NCBI GenBank assembly: GCA_964348665.1
Contig: CAYGDP010000001.1
Coordinates: 1 to 64,000 of the forward strand
From: CAYGDP01 sp964348665
GTDB taxonomy: Bacteria > Verrucomicrobiota > Verrucomicrobiia > Palsa-1439 > CAYGDP01
Length of the DNA stretch: 64,000 nt
Direction: 5' to 3'
The position numbers and the translations under genes were made by a program. This document shows positions 31,951 to 40,616 of this stretch, piece by piece; the stretch's first letter is position 1, and every line of letters starts with the position of its first letter. The notes beneath the pieces were generated by a model. That model was not told the origin of the DNA. It ran no database searches and saw only the letters and a program-made list of their open reading frames with translations.

Positions 31951-32043
31951 AAATTAGCTGGGGCATCACCCGCGGCACGAAATCGCGGATTAATTTACGA
32001 AGCGCCGAAAAAAACGCACCGATCGAATTAATTTTCAGAGACA

Positions 32044-32754
32044 TCACATCGCCAGCGCTGCGCGCGCGGTGAGAATTGCGCCGACCACGGCAATTAGCAA
32101 TCCGCTAGCGAATTGAATTTTGTGGGAGTGTTTGTCGAGCCCGCCGAAAAAGCGGTCGGAAGCGGTTTGTGCTTTGCAGACGAAGATGCCGAGGGCGATG
32201 ACGACCGCGCCGATTCCCGCGCTAAACGCGATGACGAGCCAAATGCTCAACGCAAGGTTTCCCACGCCGAGCGCGGTCGGCAGTAGCGCCAAGCCGTCGG
32301 GACACGGCACCAAACCGCACGCGAATCCAGCCACGAAAAGTTGTTTCAATCCCATCGAACCTTCTCCATCGTGCGCGTGCGGATAGGGGCAATCATGCTC
32401 GTGTTCGTGTGACGCCGGTCGGAACATCTCCCGATGCCGGCGCGCCCGCAGCAAAATCCAAATGCCAAGTCCCAGCGTGACCAATCCGCCGATGAATTCG
32501 GCGGGTGCTTTGATGTTCTCGGCTGTCCAATGGGTCGCGGCGAGTCGCGCGCCGACAGCCAGCGCCAGCACGCTGGCGGTATGGGCGAAGCTGACGATGA
32601 TACCGAGCGCGACGGCGTCGGAGATGCGTCTTCGACCCGCGATGAAATACGCTGCCATCACTGCCTTGGCGTGGCTCGGCTCAAACGAATGCAGAGCGCC
32701 CAGCCCAAAGGCGGCGGCGAGTGCCACAATGATCTCAGGCAAGGGTAGATTCAC
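32044..32754 (-). CDS. NicO/RcnA-type nickel-cobalt exporter
   Basis: A 236-residue membrane protein with six predicted helices. It carries the NicO signature near the N-terminus (ALHSFEPSHAKAVMAAY), GLVPCPDGLALL in the second half, and a histidine-rich cytoplasmic or periplasmic loop (HEHEHDCPYPHAHD) that would bind divalent metal. Such proteins export Ni or Co, or move metals in the other direction in some members. It is convergent with the outer-membrane gene and likely part of the same metal-handling neighbourhood. The start is a GTG with no clear ribosome site. Confidence 0.8.
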   Translation of the reverse strand: MNLPLPEIIVALAAAFGLGALHSFEPSHAKAVMAAYFIAGRRRISDAVALGIIVSFAHTASVLALAVGARLAATHWTAENIKAPAEFIGGLVTLGLGIWILLRARRHREMFRPASHEHEHDCPYPHAHDGEGSMGLKQLFVAGFACGLVPCPDGLALLPTALGVGNLALSIWLVIAFSAGIGAVVIALGIFVCKAQTASDRFFGGLDKHSHKIQFASGLLIAVVGAILTARAALAM

Positions 32755-32787
32755 GGCTCGACAAGCTGTCAGAAAATCAGACGCGGG

Positions 32788-33672
32788 TCAACGACCCAGC
32801 CCGCCCGCCGCGGCGGCTGCTCCGAAGACGATGAAAGAAAAGAATCCACAAATACAGCCGCATAACACTACAATTGGCACCAGCACGGCGGCGACCGCCC
32901 GTCCGGTTGTCGTTTGATGCGCTTCTCGCAGTCCGATAATTGTGGATACCAATGCCCAAATCCCGTTCAAAAAACCACCACAAACCGGCAGGATATTCCA
33001 AACTGCCGTTGCGCCCTGTGTGTATGCCACCACTCGGTAGGTTGCTTCGTAGCCATTCTGCGCGCCACCGAACATGATCAAACAAAGATGATAAATGCCG
33101 GCCATGATAAACGGCTGGAGCAATGCCAAGATGGGCATGAGACCGATGCCAAAGGCAAAAAATACTTTTGCGGAAAACGGCGTTGCGCCTTGCTGACGAG
33201 TTATTTTTTCGATAATCGGCCCTATATCCAAGCCAATCAACTGATAGGCCAACGCTATCCACCCAAAGAGCGTTACCGTCAAGAGCACAAACGTCAACGG
33301 TGGCGCGTACCCTTTGTTCACATTCATCCCGCGAAAAGTTTCGGCGGGAGAGAAAAGCACGCCTTTGATCGTGCCGAAAAGTCCGCCAAAAAAACCAAGC
33401 TCCTCTCGTCGTTCCCATCGGATATCCGGCCCGGTGCGCTCGCCAGGCGCGCTGGAGGGTGGCGGCGACGCGGTCCCCATCAGAAACAAATGCTGCAAGT
33501 CGGCAATTTGAATGGCCGGCTTATACTCGGGGGCGCCGCTGACCAACACGGGGGTCGAATGCACCACGCGCCCTTCCCGGATCCACTGCTGCATCATCGC
33601 CATCGGCACCGGTCCGTAGGCCTTGCCGTCGTGACTCAAAATCGTGAATGTCTTTGGTTCGCCTTCCGGCAT
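32788..33672 (-). CDS. GYF_2-Yip1 membrane protein 1
   Basis: A 294-residue protein. Residues 5-55 are a GYF_2 domain (DGKAYGPVPMAMMQQWIREGRV), followed by a linker with a RWERREELGFF segment that also occurs in the next two genes. The C-terminal 180 residues have about five membrane helices, in the Yip1-like arrangement, with AYTQGATAVWNILPVCGG near the end. The start at 33672 has AAGGAG 7 bases upstream. Function is unknown. The GYF domain should lie in the cytoplasm and could recruit proline-rich partners to the membrane. Confidence 0.75.
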   Translation of the reverse strand: MPEGEPKTFTILSHDGKAYGPVPMAMMQQWIREGRVVHSTPVLVSGAPEYKPAIQIADLQHLFLMGTASPPPSSAPGERTGPDIRWERREELGFFGGLFGTIKGVLFSPAETFRGMNVNKGYAPPLTFVLLTVTLFGWIALAYQLIGLDIGPIIEKITRQQGATPFSAKVFFAFGIGLMPILALLQPFIMAGIYHLCLIMFGGAQNGYEATYRVVAYTQGATAVWNILPVCGGFLNGIWALVSTIIGLREAHQTTTGRAVAAVLVPIVVLCGCICGFFSFIVFGAAAAAGGLGR

Positions 33673-33747
33673 TGTGATCTCCTTGGCTCGCACCATACGA
33701 CCACCGACCAACCCACGCAAGCTTCAATTGACCGTGGTAGAGATAAA

Positions 33748-34647
33748 CTATTGCAAACTATACAAGAGCGGCCCCACCCAATTGGGCCAAATCCAATAAT
33801 CCCATATCAAGTACAGCACAATAAGCGGAAAGAATGCCGCCAAAATTTTCTTCGTGGCGATTTGATGCGTCCGTTGTAATCCAATACCTACACAAATTGT
33901 CTGCCACAGCAAATAGGCGTAACCCAAGGGGTACCAAACCCATTGAAAATTCCCAACTGCAATCAGTAGAATCCAAAACTGATTTATTATTTCCGAAACC
34001 ACCGCAAGCGATCCGCTGACGTAACAAAAGACGCTTACTGTCGCTTCAAAACTTTGCCGTGAACCTCCGATCCTGCGCAATGTGATATGAGCCAAAACGA
34101 CGAAGAGACAAAATACAATTATAACAACTACCCGTAGGCTGAAATCGAGAACGATGGTTGACGGTTTCACGGTTGCAAAGGACTGTACGACACTTGTCAG
34201 ACTACCACTGCTCCCAATTAACATACGAATCGTTGTGATTGCCGCATCGACACAATTACTTGCCACAATCATCACCACCCAGAAAAAGATTGGGTCCCAA
34301 AAATTGGAGGGATGTTGGATTGGATGAAATATTTTTGCTGGCCGGAACAACACGCCGACGATGGTTTCTTTGATGGACTTTGCCAGTCCCAATTCCTCCC
34401 GTCGTTCCCACGGGATTTTCTGTTCGCCACTCGCCACGAATTCTTCGCTGCGAAACAAGTCTCCCAGCTCTGGCAGTTCTGCGGCGGGCTGCAGCTGTGT
34501 TGTGTCGGAGGTTTGAATTGCTGTGTTGGCAACGATGCGGCCTTCGGCAACCCAACGGCGCAATTGGTCTACCGACGATGTCACGTACGATTTGCCATCC
34601 GCGCCGATAATCGTGTAGGAACGTTGAGATGTTACATTGGCGCTCAC
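33748..34647 (-). CDS. GYF_2-Yip1 membrane protein 2
   Basis: A 299-residue protein from a GTG at 34647, chosen because it aligns with the paralogue's start; longer upstream extensions run into that gene. The first 90 residues are almost the same as those of 34706-35587 (SYTIIGADGKSY, DQLRRWVAEGR, DTTQLQPAAELPELGDLFRSEEFVAS, IPWERREELG), but the five-helix membrane part differs. It has an extra region (FHPIQHPSNFWDPIFFW) before the first helix. The membrane fold is Yip1-like by spacing only. Confidence 0.65.
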   Translation of the reverse strand: MSANVTSQRSYTIIGADGKSYVTSSVDQLRRWVAEGRIVANTAIQTSDTTQLQPAAELPELGDLFRSEEFVASGEQKIPWERREELGLAKSIKETIVGVLFRPAKIFHPIQHPSNFWDPIFFWVVMIVASNCVDAAITTIRMLIGSSGSLTSVVQSFATVKPSTIVLDFSLRVVVIIVFCLFVVLAHITLRRIGGSRQSFEATVSVFCYVSGSLAVVSEIINQFWILLIAVGNFQWVWYPLGYAYLLWQTICVGIGLQRTHQIATKKILAAFFPLIVLYLIWDYWIWPNWVGPLLYSLQ

Positions 34648-34705
34648 GGTGTCAGCGTAATCCCACCGGAGACAAAGTCGCAAGCCTATAGTAACTGCGA
34701 GCGGG

Positions 34706-35587
34706 TTATTGTAAGAACGGCATAAAAAACTCGATGAGATATTGCGCAATTGATGTTGCGAGAGTCAATCGATTGAGTATCCAAACCGCAAGACACAAAA
34801 TCATAACAATCCCAGCTTTCTGGGGAGATGTCCGGTGAACTTCGCGAAATCCAATTCCGGTCAACACGGCGATATAAACGGGACAGAGAAGATTACCGAG
34901 CACGGGTATCAATGATAATAGAATTCCCGTTCCGACGGAATAGCTGCACACGCGAGCGGTTGCCTGGAATCCCCCTCCACCGGCTTGTAGAAGTCGTAAA
35001 ATAAAATGAGAAACCACCATCACCAACAGAAGATCGAGAATTGCGAAAAAAGCGGCCGTAAAGTAACTATAAATTCCAATGGCAAGCATTTGCCAAATCA
35101 ACTGACGAAGCGCGTTTCCTCCCCATTGACCCAATTGTCCGCCAAGCTGCCATCCCATCACTATAAAACCCAGTGATTGACCCACAATCACTCCCAGGGC
35201 ATTTACTACCAAGATTGATAGCAGCGCGAAAATTAATGGCTGACGATATCCCCCGCGCGGATCCATCCCTCGAAAAGTTTTTGCGGGAGATAAAAGAATT
35301 CGTTGATAAGTCTCCAAAGTTGCAACGAAAAACCCCAACTGTTGTCGCCGTTCCCAAGGGATTTTGCCCTCTTCACTCGCCACAAACTCCTCGCTGCGAA
35401 ACAAATCTCCCAGCTCTGGCAGTTCTGCGGCGGGCTGTGGCTGTGTTGTGTCGGGGGTTTGGATTGGAGAATTGGCCACGACGCGGCCTTCGGCGACCCA
35501 ACGGCGCAACTGGTCGAGCGACGTCGTCCCGTACGATTTACCATCGGCGCCGATGATCGTGTAGGAACGTTGAGGGGATTCGGTCAT
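34706..35587 (-). CDS. GYF_2-Yip1 membrane protein 3
   Basis: A 293-residue protein. Its N-terminal GYF_2 domain and linker are nearly identical to those of protein 2. Its five-helix membrane domain (PLIFALLSILVVNALGV, LAIGIYSYFTAAFFAILDLLLVMVVSHF) contains VCSYSVGTGILLSLIPVLGNLL, a motif at the same place as in protein 1. This suggests repeated duplication with the cytosolic part kept alike and the membrane part free to change. The ATG at 35587 has no strong ribosome site. Confidence 0.75.
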   Translation of the reverse strand: MTESPQRSYTIIGADGKSYGTTSLDQLRRWVAEGRVVANSPIQTPDTTQPQPAAELPELGDLFRSEEFVASEEGKIPWERRQQLGFFVATLETYQRILLSPAKTFRGMDPRGGYRQPLIFALLSILVVNALGVIVGQSLGFIVMGWQLGGQLGQWGGNALRQLIWQMLAIGIYSYFTAAFFAILDLLLVMVVSHFILRLLQAGGGGFQATARVCSYSVGTGILLSLIPVLGNLLCPVYIAVLTGIGFREVHRTSPQKAGIVMILCLAVWILNRLTLATSIAQYLIEFFMPFLQ

Positions 35588-35630
35588 CGGCCAGAAGTCT
35601 ACCGCTAACTTCGATGTTTGTGGAGTTTTC

Positions 35631-36851
35631 CTATTTCATCAAATCAGCGACGAGCCAGCCAATCACGGGCGCGGCGAGGCAAACGAGGACGAACAGCGCG
35701 CGCAGATAGGGCAGAAAACCGACGGGGGCATCCCATCCGCCGAGTCGCGAGGGACGCACCGGGACAGAGAGGCCATCCAGCAATAATGCTCGACTCGGAT
35801 TTTTGGGGTCGTACAGAATTGGCTCGGTCGGCTCATCACCAATGCGGCTGGAAAACATTGCGGAATCAGTCGCTTCGATGGTTTTCCCGTCGCGCGACTG
35901 GAACGTAAATCGGACGGTGACATTGGCAGACATTTTTTTCTCATCGTCGGGAGTCGTGTTTCCCGCGATTGTCCGATTCATTCGGCGGCCGACTTTGAGA
36001 AAGAAAAAGCACATCAGATTCCAAAGGACCGCAAAACCGATCCCAAACCCGATCATGAAAGTCTTATTCGCGGCGCTCGAAGAAGCGGCGGCGACAATCC
36101 AGACGACCATGAAGAGATTGCCGAAGATGAGAAAGGCGATGACGGCCATCCTCCAATACGCGGGAAATTTCTGCGCACCGGATTGTTTCAGCGTCTCACT
36201 CATCATGGCGAGTTGCTGTTTCGCGGCGGCGCGGAATTCCGTTGGCGTCATTTCGGGCGCGGCTGGCGCATTTTGCGATTGGATCCCCTTGATCGTGGCT
36301 TCGGCGTACAACCCATTGCGAAGCAGGCGAATTTTCCGGTAGCCGTGTGCGAGAGAAGTTACCAACACGGCCAGACCGACAATTGGAAACACCAGTACGA
36401 ATAGCGCCCATGGCGGAAATGGAGCGATGCGTGTGCCTCGGATACGGCTAATAGTTGGATCACCGGGATAATACTCGATCGTCACGTTCGCCGGCGCGGT
36501 ATAGCGATGGCCTAGAGTGAAGCTGCGGCCTTTGAACTCCCGACCGTCCGTCAACCGGAATGTAAAATCGCACCGATAAATTGGCGTGCCGGGGCTGTCC
36601 TCGCCTCCGCCCTCGGAAAAATTGGTCTTCACGACTCCGACCAGACGGCCACCGGTTTCTAGATGACTCATCGAAAGTCGCATCCCCGACAACGGGGCGG
36701 TCGCGCCTCCGAAGATCGCGGTAAAGACGCAACCGACCAGGAAAAAGATCCCGCCAAACATTGCCGCGACATTAGAGAGCAACAAACACCGCACCCCCAT
36801 CGGCACCGGGCGAGGCGGGCTGACAAGATTCGAGTAGCGGGCGGGAGTCAC
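35631..36851 (-). CDS. DUF3592-type membrane protein
   Basis: A 406-residue protein with four to five membrane helices: about residues 28-52, 148-168, 238-258, 266-286 and the last 25. Between them are two beta-rich segments of the DUF3592 type: ATAPLSGMRLSM ... CDFTFRLTDGREFKGRSFTLGHRY ... VTIEYYPGDP, and a second with VTVRFTFQSRDGKTIEATDS ... PILYDPKNPSRALLLDG. The role is unknown. It starts at a GTG. Its 5' end, including that GTG, is duplicated at 40284-40412, where a broken copy remains. Confidence 0.7.
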   Translation of the reverse strand: MTPARYSNLVSPPRPVPMGVRCLLLSNVAAMFGGIFFLVGCVFTAIFGGATAPLSGMRLSMSHLETGGRLVGVVKTNFSEGGGEDSPGTPIYRCDFTFRLTDGREFKGRSFTLGHRYTAPANVTIEYYPGDPTISRIRGTRIAPFPPWALFVLVFPIVGLAVLVTSLAHGYRKIRLLRNGLYAEATIKGIQSQNAPAAPEMTPTEFRAAAKQQLAMMSETLKQSGAQKFPAYWRMAVIAFLIFGNLFMVVWIVAAASSSAANKTFMIGFGIGFAVLWNLMCFFFLKVGRRMNRTIAGNTTPDDEKKMSANVTVRFTFQSRDGKTIEATDSAMFSSRIGDEPTEPILYDPKNPSRALLLDGLSVPVRPSRLGGWDAPVGFLPYLRALFVLVCLAAPVIGWLVADLMK

Positions 36852-36887
36852 GCGCCAACTCTGGACTCTTGTCGCTGAATTGTAAAG
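36759..36887. repeat. 129-bp direct repeat, left copy
   Basis: These 129 bases recur without gaps at 40284-40412, about 13 differences (90% identity by hand count), exactly 3,525 bases apart. The copy here covers the first codons and upstream region of the DUF3592 gene; eight of the differences cluster at its right end. The two copies bracket the ankyrin genes. Confidence 0.9.
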
Positions 36888-36907
36888 GTCGGCTTGACAC
36901 GATTAGC

Positions 36908-39220
36908 GTGACCAGGCAAGATCACAGCAGAGTGAACGCGTGTTTCCATATGTTTGTGACTGCGTTGGTATTGTGTTGCAATACCCCGCTATGGGCAGGT
37001 GAGATTCACGACGCGGCAGCGAGAGGTAATCTAGAGCGCGTAAAGGCTTTGGTAAAGGACGACCCGAAGATCGTGAACGCGACTGATGCGCAAGGCCGGA
37101 CGCCATTACACCTAGCCGTAATCAATGGGCAGAAAGCAGTAGTAGAGTTTCTTTTAGCGAATAAAGCTGATACCCGCCTAAAGGGCAAGGATGGGCATAC
37201 GGCCTCTTATTGGGCAACGGCAAAGGGCTATGCGGAAATCACCGAATTGCTCAAGAATCAAAGTGGTGCGCTACGAGTTTCAGAAGCGGCCGCGGCGAAA
37301 CCGGCTCGCGCCTCGCCCGTACTAGCTGAGTATATTACAGACGCCGAATATGCAGCTACAGTATCCGAGCTTCTTCGGCGCGGAAAATTTGAAGAACTAG
37401 ATCGCCTCGCGAATGAGATTCGCCAAAAGAATCTCCGCTTCAAATCGGGCGCTCCAAAACTCGGACGGTTTTACGGGGCGATGGCTCATTGGAACGACTC
37501 TGGGGAAGACTCCCATTGGAATGGTTGGCAAACACATCTCGAGCGCTGGGTACAACAGCAGCCTGATTCGGTATCTGCTCGAATAGTGCTTGGATGGTTC
37601 TGGGTGGACAATGCTGCCCGAGCACGAACCGCACAGGTGGCGGCGCGAGTAACCGAGGAAAGATGGAAAACTTACCGCGAACGGTTGGCGAAGGCCATGC
37701 TCATCTTAGAGGAGGCGGACAAATTGCCGACCAAAGACCCCGCTCTTTATACTGTGATGTTGAGAGCATCGCTAGGTCAGCCTTGGTCGAAAGAGACTTA
37801 CGAAAAGACTTTCCGAAAAGCCACCTCGTTAGATCCACTATATTTTCCTGCCTACTACGCGAAAGCCGTTCACCTATTACCGCGATGGGGAGGCGGGGAC
37901 GGACAGTTGGGTGCGTTTGCGACCGAAGCAGCAGATCAAACGCGGACAGAACTGGGCGAGATGCTGTACGCGATTGTCGTAACGTCCGTAGCATCTTACA
38001 ACGACTCCGATGATTTGAAAAAAGACGAATTATTTTTCCGACGCAACCAATTCTCTTGGAAACACACCAAACAAGGTTTTCTTGATCTTGAAAAGGCTTA
38101 TCCGGATTCGATAATCAATCGCAATGCCTTCTGTTACTTTGCCTGCCTAGCGGGTGATCGCGAAACAGCGCGAGGTCTATTTCAACAGATCAAAGATCAA
38201 TGGGACGTAACCCTCTGGAAAACCGAGGCCCGATTTGAGAGTTCGCGACATTGGGCGGATGCTACTACGCCCGACCCACAGCGGGTTATCCATACCGAGG
38301 CAAACACGATCAATCGCTTGGCGTTTTCACCCAACGGCAAGGAGCTTGCCGTAGCGGGGTCCGAAGGATACCTAACACTCTGGGATACGACAACCAGTCG
38401 GCAGCTAGCCAGATTAGAAGGCACTCAAGGATTAATACGCGCTCTTGCATTTTCTCCTGATGGAGCCTTCCTTGCCGGTGGCGGTGCGGACGACTGCACC
38501 GGTACAGACTTGGGTAATCTTCTACTCTGGCACGTGGCAAGCGGCCGCCCACGAGCTTCGTTGCATGGTCATCGGGCACCAATTTGGTCGCTTGCTTTTA
38601 TGCCAGACGGGAAATCACTCATCAGCAGCGGCGGATTTGTGAACCACCCCGGGGAAGTGCTCCGTTGGGATTTGTCAACACTCAAGCCTACTCTCCTACA
38701 AACTGGCCATCCGAATAGCGTTAGCGCCGTCGCAGTTTCTCCCGAAGGCAAACTGATCGGCTTCGGCACTTGGAATGGAGTTTCGGTCTGGGACATTTCG
38801 AGCAATACATTCGCCAACAACTTGCTCACCAAACCAGTTCATTCCGATTGGGTCGTGGATTTGGCCTTTTCACCTGACGGAAAACGGTTGGTGTCGGCTT
38901 CTGGTAACTACGATGACAGCTCGCAGCCGGGTCAAGCTAAGCTCTGGCGCGCCGCCGACGGAGAATTATTACAGCGTCACGAGGGTTCGACTTACTCAGC
39001 TGCCTTCGCCCCAAACGGACAACTGTTCGCGACCGGTAGCCACGGGAAAATTGAGATCTGGGATGCGGTCAGTGGGGAGTTACGGGCGATGTTTTGCGGT
39101 CCGTGGGGAAAATTTCTCGCGCTTGGCATTTCGCCCGATGGCAAACAACTGGTTGGCGGCGACGATTCCGGTGCCGTACGATTCTGGAATCTAGAAACCA
39201 TTAAGCTTGGACCCAAGTGA
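36908..39220 (+). CDS. Secreted ankyrin-WD40 protein
   Basis: About 770 residues. A signal peptide (ACFHMFVTALVLCCNTPLWAGE) precedes two to three ankyrin repeats (EIHDAAARGNLERVKALVKD, GRTPLHLAVINGQKAVVEFLLANKAD, GHTASYWATAKGYAEITELL). A helical region follows, and then a C-terminal propeller of WD40-type units: INRLAFSPNGKELAVAGSEGYLTLWD, IRALAFSPDGAFLAGGG, VVDLAFSPDGKRLVSASG, ALGISPDGKQLVGGDDSGAVRFWN. I take the GTG at 36908 because it gives a signal peptide with arginines; 36932 and 36950 are alternatives, and no ribosome site decides. Its stop overlaps the next start. Confidence 0.75.
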   Translation: MTRQDHSRVNACFHMFVTALVLCCNTPLWAGEIHDAAARGNLERVKALVKDDPKIVNATDAQGRTPLHLAVINGQKAVVEFLLANKADTRLKGKDGHTASYWATAKGYAEITELLKNQSGALRVSEAAAAKPARASPVLAEYITDAEYAATVSELLRRGKFEELDRLANEIRQKNLRFKSGAPKLGRFYGAMAHWNDSGEDSHWNGWQTHLERWVQQQPDSVSARIVLGWFWVDNAARARTAQVAARVTEERWKTYRERLAKAMLILEEADKLPTKDPALYTVMLRASLGQPWSKETYEKTFRKATSLDPLYFPAYYAKAVHLLPRWGGGDGQLGAFATEAADQTRTELGEMLYAIVVTSVASYNDSDDLKKDELFFRRNQFSWKHTKQGFLDLEKAYPDSIINRNAFCYFACLAGDRETARGLFQQIKDQWDVTLWKTEARFESSRHWADATTPDPQRVIHTEANTINRLAFSPNGKELAVAGSEGYLTLWDTTTSRQLARLEGTQGLIRALAFSPDGAFLAGGGADDCTGTDLGNLLLWHVASGRPRASLHGHRAPIWSLAFMPDGKSLISSGGFVNHPGEVLRWDLSTLKPTLLQTGHPNSVSAVAVSPEGKLIGFGTWNGVSVWDISSNTFANNLLTKPVHSDWVVDLAFSPDGKRLVSASGNYDDSSQPGQAKLWRAADGELLQRHEGSTYSAAFAPNGQLFATGSHGKIEIWDAVSGELRAMFCGPWGKFLALGISPDGKQLVGGDDSGAVRFWNLETIKLGPK

Positions 39221-40188
39221 AACCATCCTCGACTGCATTTTTTCCCATTGCCTTGCTGACGTTGACGGTCGCGTGTGATTCGGCGAACCCGATCAATAAA
39301 ACCTTGACTGTCCACCAAGCTGCCGGTCAAGGCGATGAACTAACGCTAGAGTGGTTATTGAAACAGAATCTTGAATTGGTTCATGCTGTCGATTTTGCGG
39401 GGAAAACACCCCTGCATCACGCGGCTGAACGCGGGGTCGAGAAAACCGTCAAAATTTTGCTTGGACATAGAGCGGCACTGGATACGCGCGACCGAGAAGG
39501 GTGGACACCACTTCATTACGCCGCGTTCAATGGACGCGCCGGTGTGATCAATCAATTGGTCGAAGCCAAGGCAGATGCCACCGCCAAGACGAGGGATGGG
39601 TGGATACCCATTGAATTGGCACTATCGCGGCAATCGATGTCTGCGGTCAAACAACTCATTCCCACTTTGTCCGACGTCAATACACCTTTGATAAACAACA
39701 CGACTTTAGTCCACTGGGCAGCCGCGATAGGACAAGTAGATTTGCTCAATGAGCTTCGTCGTCGGAATGCTAATGTCAACCTTTCGTTGCGCGACGGGAC
39801 AACTCCTATTCATCAAGCCGCGGAGCGTGGGCATATTCAAGCTGTGCAATTCTTTCTAGACCATCAGGCTAACGTCAACGCACAAAACAACTTAGGCCAA
39901 CGCCCATTACATATGGCGGTCTTGGGCGGCCACAATGCTGTCGTTGAACTGCTCCTTACCCATGGGGCGGATCCCAATGTAAAGGATCAAGCCGACAGCC
40001 GTGCCTTGCATTTGGCAGCTGTACTGGGCAACCTTGAAATCACGCGGGTACTCTTGACTCACAATGCCGATCCCAACGTCCGGGATAACAGCCATCAACT
40101 TCCGTGGCAACGCGCGCAAGAAACCGGCCACGACGAACTTGCTAAATTTCTACGCGCTTTACATCCAACACCACGATCGGGTGTTTGA
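39217..40188 (+). CDS. Ankyrin-repeat lipoprotein
   Basis: A 323-residue protein. The first 20 residues look like a lipoprotein signal (AFFPIALLTLTVAC, with Cys20 as the lipid site). Nearly all the rest is seven or eight ankyrin repeats with the canonical G-x-TPLHxAA core (GKTPLHHAAERGVEKTVKILLGHRA, GWTPLHYAAFNGRAGVINQLVEA, TTLVHWAAAIGQVDLLNELRRRNA, GTTPIHQAAERGHIQAVQFFLDHQA, SRALHLAAVLGNLEITRVLLTHNA). It should be anchored to an envelope membrane and bind a protein. The GTGA overlap means it is coupled to the ankyrin-WD40 gene. Confidence 0.8.
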   Translation: MKPSSTAFFPIALLTLTVACDSANPINKTLTVHQAAGQGDELTLEWLLKQNLELVHAVDFAGKTPLHHAAERGVEKTVKILLGHRAALDTRDREGWTPLHYAAFNGRAGVINQLVEAKADATAKTRDGWIPIELALSRQSMSAVKQLIPTLSDVNTPLINNTTLVHWAAAIGQVDLLNELRRRNANVNLSLRDGTTPIHQAAERGHIQAVQFFLDHQANVNAQNNLGQRPLHMAVLGGHNAVVELLLTHGADPNVKDQADSRALHLAAVLGNLEITRVLLTHNADPNVRDNSHQLPWQRAQETGHDELAKFLRALHPTPRSGV

Positions 40189-40256
40189 GGCAAGTTCCCA
40201 CAGAAAAATCGAAGCAAGATGTAATGGCCAAGATTATTTTGTAAGTGTGGGTGGAA

Positions 40257-40376
40257 TTAGTATTGATAATAAGCTCCGCTGATCATTGCCGCGACATTAG
40301 AGAGCAACAAACACCGCACCCCCATCGGAACAGGGCGAGGCGGGCTGACAAGATTCGAGTAGCGGGCGGGCGTCAC
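40257..40376 (-). pseudogene. Truncated copy of the DUF3592 gene start
   Basis: Read on the minus strand from the GTG at 40376, the sequence encodes VTPARYSNLVSPPRPVPMGVRCLLLSNVAAM, identical in phase to the start of the DUF3592 protein at 36851. It then breaks into ISGAYYQY and a stop. Only about 31 codons match. The rest of the gene is missing, replaced by the DNA that follows the ankyrin lipoprotein gene. The stretch 40189-40616 holds no other gene that I can support. Confidence 0.7.
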
Positions 40377-40412
40377 GGGCCAACTCTGCACTCCGAGAAC
40401 GAAATTGTAAAG
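40284..40412. repeat. 129-bp direct repeat, right copy
   Basis: The partner of 36759-36887, in the same orientation. Bases 40413-40616, up to mtnA, show nothing recognisable and in particular no SAM-riboswitch-like structure. Confidence 0.9.
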
Positions 40413-40616
40413 CCTCGTAAAACCGCCATCCGTCTTGTGCCGTGATTAAGGGACCGAAACGTGCGGTCTCGCCCGACCAATGAGAGTTCACCGACGTAAC
40501 ACGGCAACGGGGTCTCACTTGGGTTCGATGCGCAATTGTCTCCTGGGACAGTTCGCACCGATTCCGCGGCAAATTAGTTGTAGCCCCAGACTCGTTTCGC
40601 GGCTAAATTCCGTGCC

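Noticed and set aside
31972..31990. CCGCG/CGCGG stem between the outer-membrane gene and the NicO gene as a bidirectional terminator
   Set aside because: The stem is only five pairs long, with no clear T-run on either side.
40413..40616. A possible SAM-responsive riboswitch in front of mtnA
   Set aside because: No conserved SAM-I, II or IV core, kink-turn or terminator-antiterminator arrangement could be found in these bases.
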